Of a DNA stretch of 44,111 nt, positions 1 through 8,056 are shown piece by piece (positions within the stretch are counted from its first letter, which is position 1; every line of letters starts with the position of its first letter). The stretch is taken from NCBI GenBank assembly GCA_902619855.1, contig CACNGE010000010.1, positions 1 through 44,111 of the forward strand, in the 5' to 3' direction. A program made the position numbers and the translations under genes. This stretch comes from an uncultured Bacteroidota bacterium (GTDB lineage Bacteria; Bacteroidota; Bacteroidia; Flavobacteriales; Flavobacteriaceae). The notes under the pieces were generated by a model that saw only the letters and a list, made by a program, of their open reading frames with translations, was not told the DNA's origin and made no database searches.

Positions 1-596
1 TTCCAAGCAACTGGCATGACCACATTTTCTATCCATTCAGAGTGTTCGCCTGAGAATCTGGTTTGTGCAATAATTTCAATATTGGGTTCGAAATGCATAT
101 AATATTGTTCTGTTTTGATCGTAAAGTCTTCAATCCCTGCAGTTAATTCGTCTTTTAAAATTTCAATGTCAAATTCAACCAAACCACCTGGATGTGCTAC
201 CCATTGGCCCCCAATCATAAACTGATAATTGGTGCTTTTTCTAAAAGCATCTACAAGTCCGCCATGAGCTCCGGCTATACTAACACCACTTTTAACTGCT
301 TTAATCAAATTATATTCTTGGCTTTTATACAATTCACTTTGCGTCACTGATTGGATGATTAAGTCGTATTCCATGGGTTTTTCCAAATCATCGTAAGCAC
401 CTAAGCCCTCAATTACTTGAAAATTAGCATCTTCCTGTTCAAGCCATTCTGTTACTATTTCAGAAAATAATTCTGGTTGATGCCCTTCCCAGCCATCCCA
501 AACCAATAGTATATTTTTTCCTAAAATTGTATTTTTTGTTTGGCCAAAGCAACTAAGACTAATGATAAAAAAACAAAAGAAAAATCTAGACGTATA
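1..596 (-). CDS. ThuA-like domain protein, partial (3' end beyond window), abnormal start
   Basis: A minus-strand reading frame runs from a TAA at 597-599 to the left edge of the window, giving about 198 codons. It encodes VWDGWEGHQP near the start and later GGLVDAFRKSTNYQF and GGQWVAHPGG, which match the ThuA (trehalose-utilisation) family, a glutamine-amidotransferase-like fold often found beside sugar and uronate genes in Bacteroidota. The biochemical role of the family is poorly defined. The N-terminus reads SRFFFCFFIISLSCFGQ, a hydrophobic export signal ending in a plausible signal-peptidase site. No in-frame ATG, GTG or TTG precedes it. The codon where a Met would be expected, at 591-593, is ACG, one base from ATG. 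The protein may start at ACG, be silenced, or reflect a sequence error. It lies downstream of the formylglycine-generating enzyme on the same strand. Confidence 0.75.
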
Positions 597-613
597 TTAA
601 ATATAAACAGTCT

Positions 614-667
614 CTTAATATTATATTATTAAGTTGGAATATCTTTTAATTAACAAAGTTAAATTAA
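614..667 (-). terminator. Two adjacent AT-rich inverted repeats between FGE and ThuA genes
   Basis: The 94-base gap holds two imperfect inverted repeats. At 646-667 TTAATTAAC pairs with GTTAAATTAA with one bulge. At 614-633 CTTAATA pairs with TATTAAG around a 6-base loop. Both stems are almost entirely A/T and neither is followed by a strong T run on the minus strand, so any termination would be weak. They may mark the end of the FGE transcript before the ThuA gene, but chance pairing in AT-rich DNA is also possible. Confidence 0.25.
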
Positions 668-690
668 TGAAATAATATTTTTCAAATGAT

Positions 691-1779
691 TTATTGTACT
701 GAAACCACTGCTCTAAATCCAGTATGCATACTTCCCGTATCCGGCGTGGTTTTCATTCGCATACTGTTTCGGTATCCGCTGCAATAGCTGTCGTGACATA
801 AAAAACTACCCCCTCTGCTTACCCTTTTCAGGGCATAAGGCTCATTGGAGTCATAGCTTGTCCCAGGCCCTTGTGGGTTGTGGGTGGTTTTGCCAGCCAA
901 GGTTTTATAGTAGTTCTCGTGGTACAAGTCAGCGCACCATTCCCATACATTGCCTGCCATATCATATAAACCATAGTTGTTTGCCTCGTAGCTTTGGACA
1001 GGTGCTGTAAAATAAAAGCCATCAGTCTTATCGTTTCTATAGGGAAAAGCACCTTCCCACGTATTGGCTTTTGGTTTTCCAGAGCGTAAGTCTTTATTGC
1101 CCCAAGCATAGACTGCATCTTTAAGTCCGCCTCTACTGGCATATTCCCACTCGGCTTCTGTAGGGAGTCGTTTGCCTGCCCACTCACAGTAGGCCACTGC
1201 ATCAAACCAACTGACATGCACTACAGGGTGATTTTCTTTTCCTACGATACTACTACCTGGGCCCTCAGGTTGTCTCCAGTTGGCGCCTTGTCTCCATTGC
1301 CACCACTGGCTTACATCTCGCAGAGATAAAGGCCTGTCTGTAGGTACAAAAACCAGTGATGCTGGTGCCAATTGACTCGCATTTGGTTTTGGGGTTCCCG
1401 GGGGTAATTCTTTTTTGATTTCTTCCCAATCCACGGCTTTTTCAGCAGTTGTTACATAACTAGTCGCTTCTACAAAAGCAGCAAACTGTGCGTTGGTTAC
1501 CTCATGGACATCCATCCAAAAGGAATCAACAACCACCTCATGCTTTGGATACTCATCTCGCCAAGCCTGTTCGTCATCTCCGCCCATAGAAAAACTACCA
1601 CCTGGAATAAGTACCATCTCCTCTACATTCAAATCAAGTTTATCATGCGATGTTGTGGGAACTGATGAATTAAATCGACTTTGCGTAGGGGTACAGCTAT
1701 GGCCAGCGGTTTGGGGTGGTTTAGGGGTTTGTTGGCAGGCAATAGTAATAAGTAAAATCAATATGTAACGGATATTCAT
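691..1779 (-). CDS. Formylglycine-generating enzyme (SUMF1/FGE family), exported lipoprotein
   Basis: This 362-residue protein would oxidise the active-site cysteine of sulfatases to C-alpha-formylglycine, which S1 sulfatases need for activity. The FGE-sulfatase domain starts at about residue 53 (EMVLIPGGSFSMGG) and includes VSWFDAVAYCEWAGKRLPTE, GLYDMAGNVWEWC and a C-terminal RGGSFLCHDSYC block. Cys328 and Cys333, five residues apart, match the two copper-binding redox cysteines of true FGEs (human Cys336/Cys341). Many SUMF1-like proteins lack that pair, so this one is probably catalytic. The N-terminus MNIRYILILLITIAC is a lipoprotein signal with Cys15 as the lipidation site, which places the enzyme in the periplasm or on the outer membrane. 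All seven sulfatases in the window carry the cysteine it would modify. It is followed on the minus strand by the ThuA gene and preceded, 22 bases away, by the DUF1501 gene. Confidence 0.9.
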   Translation of the reverse strand: MNIRYILILLITIACQQTPKPPQTAGHSCTPTQSRFNSSVPTTSHDKLDLNVEEMVLIPGGSFSMGGDDEQAWRDEYPKHEVVVDSFWMDVHEVTNAQFAAFVEATSYVTTAEKAVDWEEIKKELPPGTPKPNASQLAPASLVFVPTDRPLSLRDVSQWWQWRQGANWRQPEGPGSSIVGKENHPVVHVSWFDAVAYCEWAGKRLPTEAEWEYASRGGLKDAVYAWGNKDLRSGKPKANTWEGAFPYRNDKTDGFYFTAPVQSYEANNYGLYDMAGNVWEWCADLYHENYYKTLAGKTTHNPQGPGTSYDSNEPYALKRVSRGGSFLCHDSYCSGYRNSMRMKTTPDTGSMHTGFRAVVSVQ

Positions 1780-1801
1780 ATTAAGTAAGAAATATAACCG
1801 A

Positions 1802-3454
1802 TTAAGCCTTTATGATTTTTTTGGTTTCTTGCAAACCATCGGCTTGTAGTGTTACAGCATACAAACCACAAGGTAACGATACCATATCTATGGCTGCATA
1901 ACCTAGTTGCATATCCAATTTACCAGATTTAATAAGCCTACCATTCGTGTTGTATATGTCGTATTTTACTTGCGAGTCATTTGTGATTGGGTTAATAAAT
2001 AGCTTGTCATAAACCGGATTGGGATAGGCGGCCCAAAAAGTTTCATTCTTGGTAGTATTGTTACTTAGAGCATAACATGTTGAATCCACATAATGACTTG
2101 GCTTTATGATATCTTGGATTTTTTTAGCAGAAAAACTTTCATTGTTGGTTTGATCGAAAAAAGCATTATCAACGACTGCATTTTCAGCACCTAAAAAGTC
2201 TTGCATCAAAGTGGCAAACACTTGTCTATAATCGTATTGAACTGTTTTGATCTGCCAATTGTTATTACTTGTGGCTTCAGTCAGATTTACATTTATTCCA
2301 GAAACACCTCCTTCTACTGGTTTACCAAACACAAACATAGGGGCAATCTCACCATGATCTGTGCCTAAGTTGCCATTTTGCTTTGCTTTGCGACCAAACT
2401 CAGAAAATGTTATACCGATAATATCATCTCCAATAGAATCCGAGTTTACATCCTTAACAAATGCATCGACCGCTGTGGAAACTTCATTTAGAAGTTCAGC
2501 GTGGCGACCATTGATATCCCCAGAACCCTGATTTTGAGCATTATGTGTATCAAACCCTCCAATAGTAACCATGAAAACTTTCGTTTCGATCCCGCCTCTC
2601 ATTAATCGTGCTACAGTTTTCAACTGATTTGCCAAATCTGTATCTGGATAAGTTGCCAAATTATTAGATCCAGGTGCATTAAATGCATTTTGTATTGACT
2701 GAGAGTAAATATTTGCACTTGCATCAGTATCAACAATGTATTGTAGCTCAGCTCCATAATGAGAGTTATTTGGAATATTTGATGGTGCTTGACCTGAAAG
2801 TCCATTTAAAACTGTATAGAAATTTTCAGAATCTTGGCCCTCAATATTCATAGCTAAGCCATGTTGATGTTCCGCATGAAAACCAAGCCAGGTGTTACTT
2901 GAGCCCAATTGAATTCCCAATGGAAAATTAGATGGTAATAAGTTAGAGTAGGCCTCTTCCATAAATCTGCCCATCCATCCACTGTCTTTCCCATTATTCC
3001 AGCTATTTCCATCGTTTCCAGTGGACCATAAATCAATTGAAGCAAAATGACTTTTATTAGCACTTGGATAACCTACAGACTGTAAAATCCTCAACATTCC
3101 TGATTGATAAAGTCCTTTGAAACCTGAATTATATTGACCATCTAATAATGCAGGGTGAAACATTAATTGTTGGTTCGATGATAATGAAATATCTACTGCT
3201 TGATTTGAAAAATTATTATCGGGTATATAAATATCTGGGCGCAAAACTGAACTATAATACCCATAATTATCATAAGGAATTAAAGTATTTAATCCATCAT
3301 TACCACCTCTTAGTTCAATCAAAACTAATTTTCTTGATGAAACGTCACAATTTACAGTTGAATTAGCCAATTTTAATGCTGCACTAACTTCAAATGGTAA
3401 AAGTCCCAGTGCAGATGCTGTAGATGAAAGTTTAACAAATTCTCTTCTTTTCAT
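1802..3454 (-). CDS. DUF1501 family protein with T9SS sorting domain
   Basis: A 550-residue protein of unknown function. The chosen ATG at 3454 gives MKRREFVKLSSTASALGLLPF, a Tat-like signal, and lies one base after the stop of the DUF1800 gene. An in-frame ATG at 3481 would add nine residues and overlap that gene. Conserved stretches are LIELRGGNDGLNTLIPYD (from about residue 45), GGFDTH (299-304), TFSEFGR (349-355) and GTDHGEIAP (364-372). Their Asp and His residues look like metal ligands, and from memory the DUF1501 family sits near the alkaline phosphatase/sulfatase fold. The last 70 or so residues (YPNPVYDKLFINP ... GLYAVTL) form a T9SS type A sorting domain, so the protein should reach the cell surface or medium. 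DUF1501 and DUF1800 genes commonly occur as a pair. No CXPXR sulfatase signature is present, so it would not depend on FGE. Confidence 0.85.
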   Translation of the reverse strand: MKRREFVKLSSTASALGLLPFEVSAALKLANSTVNCDVSSRKLVLIELRGGNDGLNTLIPYDNYGYYSSVLRPDIYIPDNNFSNQAVDISLSSNQQLMFHPALLDGQYNSGFKGLYQSGMLRILQSVGYPSANKSHFASIDLWSTGNDGNSWNNGKDSGWMGRFMEEAYSNLLPSNFPLGIQLGSSNTWLGFHAEHQHGLAMNIEGQDSENFYTVLNGLSGQAPSNIPNNSHYGAELQYIVDTDASANIYSQSIQNAFNAPGSNNLATYPDTDLANQLKTVARLMRGGIETKVFMVTIGGFDTHNAQNQGSGDINGRHAELLNEVSTAVDAFVKDVNSDSIGDDIIGITFSEFGRKAKQNGNLGTDHGEIAPMFVFGKPVEGGVSGINVNLTEATSNNNWQIKTVQYDYRQVFATLMQDFLGAENAVVDNAFFDQTNNESFSAKKIQDIIKPSHYVDSTCYALSNNTTKNETFWAAYPNPVYDKLFINPITNDSQVKYDIYNTNGRLIKSGKLDMQLGYAAIDMVSLPCGLYAVTLQADGLQETKKIIKA

Positions 3455-3455
3455 T

Positions 3456-5270
3456 TTACATAAGTTGAAATTCTGAAGCATTAATCATTTTTGGAATCAA
3501 TCCGTCTTGACCAGCTAATCTATTTTTTATTGTTACCAAAGCGTTTTCAGAATCAGTTGAATTTCCATTTTTAAAAGCATTCCAAGTATCGTACCAGACA
3601 TAATTAGGTTCATTGTCATGAATTAGGAATTTTATAAAATAAGAAACTCTAAAACTATCGATAGACTCACAATAGAGTATCTCTGAAAGTTCTTCAACAA
3701 TTTTATTAGCATCAAAAGGGTCAGTTACTGTATTTTCAAGAAAATTTACAGGGTCAAAGAGAGTCCAAATTCTCTCATAATATTGCGCGCCGCTTTGTGT
3801 AGTTTGAACTCCTTTTATTTTATTGATGCCATTACCAAAATTATCATTGTAATCTTGACCTATAAATGAGAGAATTGTATTGTACCTAGCTACAATGTTA
3901 TTGGGATTAAACCAGGCTTTATCATAAGCAGGAGGCTGATAATCACCAGGATATCCTGCAACGGTTGCAGGTGCAAATGGGGTCATGCCAGTAGAGGCAA
4001 AAAATGAGTTGTGTAAAAATGCATTCCAGAAAATGTAATATCTAAAGTTTTCGTTTGACGTATTATAGCCACTTCCTTGTGGAGCCTGTGGCGTATTGGG
4101 GTCTGGTAAAATTACCCCTAAAATTTGAATTAATTCATTGACAAATTGTAGAGGGTTTTTTATTATAGCTCCAATGTTTTCATTTGTAGAATCTGTATCA
4201 TCTAAATCAAAAAAGTGTTTAGATTTTAGAAGGGTTTTAAGAACTTCAAGGAGGTTGTATCCATTTGACTGCAATTGTTGTGCTAATGGGGTGATGATAT
4301 CGTCTTCAACTTCCTGATCCCACTCACTTCGAACAAACATTCTATACAACTTCCGAATATAGTTTTTTGCAGTTTCGATTTTATTGAAAATCATATCAAC
4401 AAAATCATCTAATTCGGATTCTATCGAAGAAGATGTATTTCCACCTGTTATAGTTTGATTATTAAAAGCATAACTAAACGTTTTATCTCCCGTGTCATGC
4501 ACATTAACTTTAATATAACCTTTCGGAATACCTGAGGGATAATGCGGGGTTTTTACTGTATCTGGATCATAATTGTCTCTGTTGTTCTTAAACTTAATCC
4601 CTGAAAAAACTCTAGCAGCTTGCACTACATCATGTTCAGTGTAGTTTGTATAATCACCATCACTTACCTGTTCACCTTTGCCAATTGTAAACAACTCTAA
4701 AAATTCCCTTGCATAATTTTCATTAGGGTTGTTTTTATTATTTTCAGAATTGTCTAAATAGTAAAGCATAGAATTGTCAAAGGTGATTTTTCTGGCAAGG
4801 TCTTTTACACTTTTATCAGCATAAAATTGAAGTAAATTGAGATAATCAAAGAAATGAGCTGATTTTCCCGATCCGTCGTCTTTGGACAATGTAAAAGTGG
4901 TAAACAAAAACCAAGTTAACTTATCAATTAAGGTCTTTTGATTAATACAATTGTACCACCACCAACCAGCAACTATACTTCTTTTTCTATTTTGACCACA
5001 TGGGTAAGAGCCATTAGTCCAACTTCCAGTGTTTAACCAAAATCCGTCTTGTATTCCTAAACACTGAGATAAATTTCCAGCTGTTACTGGATCGTTAGGC
5101 CATTCCATCGTAAATGTCTTGACAGAGGACAATAAGTTTAAAATTTCATTTGGCGTTTTTCCAACATATTGATTTAAGTCTGACTTTGAATAATGGAAGC
5201 AAGCTCTACGTAACAAATGTTTTGTCAGCCTTGTATCTAGAGGTTGTGTATGTTCATTCAATGATGCCAT
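3456..5270 (-). CDS. DUF1800 family protein
   Basis: A 604-residue protein recognised as DUF1800 from its N-terminal RLTKHLLRRACFHYSKSDL, the central NYAREFLELFTIGKGEQ with a following DVVQAARVFSGIKF, and the IRKLYRMFVR and ILKSKHFFD-type segments. The function of the family is unknown. It is usually encoded directly upstream of a DUF1501 protein, as here with a one-base gap, which suggests a complex or a shared substrate. No classical signal peptide is visible after the ATG at 5270 (MASLNEHTQPLDTR). Either a different start or a piggy-back export route would be needed if it joins its T9SS-exported partner outside the cell. The upstream gap to the beta-helix gene is 15 bases, so co-transcription is likely. 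Confidence 0.85.
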   Translation of the reverse strand: MASLNEHTQPLDTRLTKHLLRRACFHYSKSDLNQYVGKTPNEILNLLSSVKTFTMEWPNDPVTAGNLSQCLGIQDGFWLNTGSWTNGSYPCGQNRKRSIVAGWWWYNCINQKTLIDKLTWFLFTTFTLSKDDGSGKSAHFFDYLNLLQFYADKSVKDLARKITFDNSMLYYLDNSENNKNNPNENYAREFLELFTIGKGEQVSDGDYTNYTEHDVVQAARVFSGIKFKNNRDNYDPDTVKTPHYPSGIPKGYIKVNVHDTGDKTFSYAFNNQTITGGNTSSSIESELDDFVDMIFNKIETAKNYIRKLYRMFVRSEWDQEVEDDIITPLAQQLQSNGYNLLEVLKTLLKSKHFFDLDDTDSTNENIGAIIKNPLQFVNELIQILGVILPDPNTPQAPQGSGYNTSNENFRYYIFWNAFLHNSFFASTGMTPFAPATVAGYPGDYQPPAYDKAWFNPNNIVARYNTILSFIGQDYNDNFGNGINKIKGVQTTQSGAQYYERIWTLFDPVNFLENTVTDPFDANKIVEELSEILYCESIDSFRVSYFIKFLIHDNEPNYVWYDTWNAFKNGNSTDSENALVTIKNRLAGQDGLIPKMINASEFQLM

Positions 5271-5285
5271 ATGCTTTCAAATATA

Positions 5286-7691
5286 TCATTTTTTAAAAAT
5301 ACTAATTACACGTGAGTTTTGTTTCTTAAGTTTTAAGAAGTAAACTCCATTTGCAAAAGAGGTTAGGTCAATTGTGTCACCATATCCTCTTGAAATAGTT
5401 TTTCCATTAACATCAAAAACAATAAATTCTAAATTATTATCTCGAGATATCTTTATGATTCCATTTGTTGGGTTGGGATAAACAAAAATTTCTTTTTTAA
5501 CAATCGTTGGATTAGTTAGGGTAAGTGCGTTTACAATATCGAAATTTTCCTCTGGAACCCAGTCGATTCCAGGAATCCACACATTGGATTGGTCGATTGC
5601 GCCAATATCCGGTAAGTTGCCCACACCCGTTTGTGGCACCAATTCATCAAGAGATTTAAGTTCAGTAGGAGATGTATATACCTGATCTACTGGAGCTGAA
5701 CCCTGATCAATCAAAACATCGCTGCTTGGCACATAATCATTAACACTTTTACCATCTATTGAATTGTATTGCAAAAGATACATTACATTTGACTCTAAAG
5801 AGATTCCTGTTCGAGCTATACTGATTTGATCAATATTGGTCAAAGATTTACCAAATCCTTCTCCAGAAAAAATATTTCCATCATTAGCATCACATACACG
5901 CCAGGGGACTTTATTTTGGTTTTGGCAGTAAACGCTTTCATCTGAGATATATCCAACAGATCCAATCGGGATAGGAGCATCACAACTAAGTTCAAACTGT
6001 GTGCTGCTCCGGTGTGATCCAATTCTTTCTGCAAGGTTATTATAGAGCCAAGTGTTATTGTTCGAGCAGTCTTCAGCGAGTATAATGATGTCGTTTCGGC
6101 CACTGATGGTGTTTATAACAGTGTTGTTAGCAATAATTTGATTGTTTCCCTTAATCATTAGCCCCATGGTATTATCTGCAATGTTGTGATGCATAATTCC
6201 AAAGCTTCCAGCTTCTTCAGCATTACCACCAGGGGCGTCATATCGAAAAGCATATTTTTCAGTATCATAGACGAAATTATGATGAACAACAGAATTTTTG
6301 ACTGTGATTTTTGTCCCTTGAAAAACAGCCCCATCAGATTGAGCAAGACCTGTATTTGAAACTACATTATAAGAAAATGTAGATGCTTCTCCTGGCCATA
6401 CTGTTGCAGATGCTCCTGTATTGTAAATTTCATTATTTGAAAATTCATTTTTGTAACCAACCACATTAATAGTAACCATTAAGCCATCTAGCTGAGTTGC
6501 TGACCAATCTATATTTTTAAAATATGAGTTGAGTACCTTGTTATGATCCCCCTTTATAATTAAACCTTCGCCCTCAGAATTGATAAATAAGCAACTTTCA
6601 ATGGTGCTGTTATTAACTGTTTTTGTTCCCGAGGTGCCCAATATTGTTGGAGCTGCACCTTGCAGTTCTCCAAGCATTCTTCTTGAATAGGAAGGATAAT
6701 AGAAATTACAATTTAAAATGTTTAAATAACTGGAGTTTTTTGCTTTAAATGTAGTTGCAAAAAATGTAAGTCCCTCGATAGTAAAATGACTACTATTGTC
6801 GATCAGTAACGAGTAGTCACGAACTTTACCGCGGACAGAAGTATTGTTTAAATCGACATCATTTTGAGGAAACACATAAAGCATTTCATTGTCTTTATCC
6901 AAAAACCATTCATTTTGAACATCTATGAGATCTTTTTTGCCTTCGAAAAAGAAATAATGATGTTTAGTTTTGAATGAGTTGCCAAAGTTTCCATCATATT
7001 CAATAAAATCGTTTCCGTTTGGAATAGAATGATGATCGGTGATTAGTTTAGTGAAGGTTTTAAAGGATCCAACATTTAAAATTCCAATGCTATTTGTAAG
7101 ATCAATTGTGCCAGGATTTTTTTTATTTTCATCGATATACAACCGACCATCTTGACTTGTGTTTTCATGTCCTTCTGCCCAACTATGTTTATCAAAAATG
7201 TAAAGCGTATCGCCATTTTCATCCTCAGAATCCATATCAAACTGTGCATTTGGCCATCTGGCCATAACCATTTGTTCGTTACCAACAAAGAGCTGAGTGA
7301 TTTCGTCATCAATGCCATTCACTACTTTAATGGATGAATTTGCATTGTCATCATTCCATTGACCTACTATTTCAATGGTTCCGTCAATGATTACAGTCTC
7401 CCCATCAAAACTTTTAATCAATGTGGGTGATAAATTAGAAGAAGTAAAGTTATCAATTGAGATTTCTTCGTGATACACACCTCCTCTAATGATGACTGTG
7501 TCGCCTGCATCCATTACGCTTATAGCTTTTCCGATTGTTTCGAACGGAGAATCTAGAGAGCCATTTCCAGTGTTGTCATCTCCAACCGAATTAGAAACAT
7601 AATAAGTAGACTGCCCCAGAGCGCTCATGTGAAAAATAAAAAACAGAATTATAAATTGTCCAATCCTATGTTTTTTAAAGAAGTCATTCAT
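5286..7691 (-). CDS. Secreted right-handed parallel beta-helix protein (GH141-like) with T9SS sorting domain
   Basis: An 801-residue protein with an N-terminal signal peptide (hydrophobic core IILFFIFHMSALGQ). The mature start YYVSNSVGDDNTGNGSLDSPF with ETIGKAISVMDAGDTVIIRGG is typical of secreted pectate-lyase-like beta-helix enzymes. RWPN at 145-148 and NEWFLDKDNEMLYVFPQ at about 270-286 resemble the GH141-type group, which includes fucosidase and xylanase activities. Repeated Asn-rich turns at about 300-560 fit helix coils. The C-terminus (VYPNPTNGIIKIS ... GVYFLKLKK) is a T9SS type A sorting domain, so the enzyme is expected on the cell surface. It is 11 bases from the mutarotase gene and so lies in the catabolic operon. 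A role in first cleavage of the polysaccharide outside the cell is inferred; the glycoside hydrolase family is uncertain and a lyase is possible. Confidence 0.75.
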   Translation of the reverse strand: MNDFFKKHRIGQFIILFFIFHMSALGQSTYYVSNSVGDDNTGNGSLDSPFETIGKAISVMDAGDTVIIRGGVYHEEISIDNFTSSNLSPTLIKSFDGETVIIDGTIEIVGQWNDDNANSSIKVVNGIDDEITQLFVGNEQMVMARWPNAQFDMDSEDENGDTLYIFDKHSWAEGHENTSQDGRLYIDENKKNPGTIDLTNSIGILNVGSFKTFTKLITDHHSIPNGNDFIEYDGNFGNSFKTKHHYFFFEGKKDLIDVQNEWFLDKDNEMLYVFPQNDVDLNNTSVRGKVRDYSLLIDNSSHFTIEGLTFFATTFKAKNSSYLNILNCNFYYPSYSRRMLGELQGAAPTILGTSGTKTVNNSTIESCLFINSEGEGLIIKGDHNKVLNSYFKNIDWSATQLDGLMVTINVVGYKNEFSNNEIYNTGASATVWPGEASTFSYNVVSNTGLAQSDGAVFQGTKITVKNSVVHHNFVYDTEKYAFRYDAPGGNAEEAGSFGIMHHNIADNTMGLMIKGNNQIIANNTVINTISGRNDIIILAEDCSNNNTWLYNNLAERIGSHRSSTQFELSCDAPIPIGSVGYISDESVYCQNQNKVPWRVCDANDGNIFSGEGFGKSLTNIDQISIARTGISLESNVMYLLQYNSIDGKSVNDYVPSSDVLIDQGSAPVDQVYTSPTELKSLDELVPQTGVGNLPDIGAIDQSNVWIPGIDWVPEENFDIVNALTLTNPTIVKKEIFVYPNPTNGIIKISRDNNLEFIVFDVNGKTISRGYGDTIDLTSFANGVYFLKLKKQNSRVISIFKK

Positions 7692-7702
7692 TCAATTTTC
7701 TA

Positions 7703-8044
7703 TTATAGTTTAAATACTTGTTCCAGCTCCATCCACTTTTCGCCATCTTTAGCCCACGGAAGCTCTTGTTGATACTTCCACATAAGGTTTTCCCATTTCT
7801 GAACTTTTGGATTAGCAGCATCCATTTTAGCTTTTTTGACTTGATCGAAAGTCTCATCAACTTCCATAATCATAAACAATCTATTACCAATAAGGTAGAT
7901 TTCCATATCAACAATTCCAGCCTCTTTGATGCTCTTAGTTACTTCAGGCCATGCATTACCTTTTGCATGATGTTCTTTGTATTCTTCAATTAACTTGTTG
8001 TCATCTTTAAGATCACACGAATAGCAAAATCGTTTTGTCCTCAT
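7703..8044 (-). CDS. Sugar mutarotase of the RhaM family (COG3254), probably L-fucose mutarotase
   Basis: A 113-residue protein that matches E. coli L-rhamnose mutarotase RhaM over its full length. EEYKEHHAKGNAWPEV aligns with the RhaM segment that carries catalytic Tyr18 and His22, giving Tyr22 and His26 here. The EIYLIGNRLFMIMEV strand and the C-terminal LEQVFKL are also shared. The reaction is anomer interconversion of a 6-deoxyhexose. Because it sits 12 bases downstream of a FucP-type permease, L-fucose is the likelier substrate. A RhaM-family protein plays a part in the Campylobacter jejuni fucose locus beside the same transporter, dehydrogenase and lactonase families. It is cytoplasmic, with no signal peptide. 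Confidence 0.85.
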   Translation of the reverse strand: MRTKRFCYSCDLKDDNKLIEEYKEHHAKGNAWPEVTKSIKEAGIVDMEIYLIGNRLFMIMEVDETFDQVKKAKMDAANPKVQKWENLMWKYQQELPWAKDGEKWMELEQVFKL

Positions 8045-8056
8045 AGCAATCTACAA

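Noticed and set aside
828-1217. A 129-codon minus-strand frame inside the formylglycine-generating enzyme gene
   Set aside because: It is in a different frame of a gene with conserved catalytic cysteines and shows no family motif.
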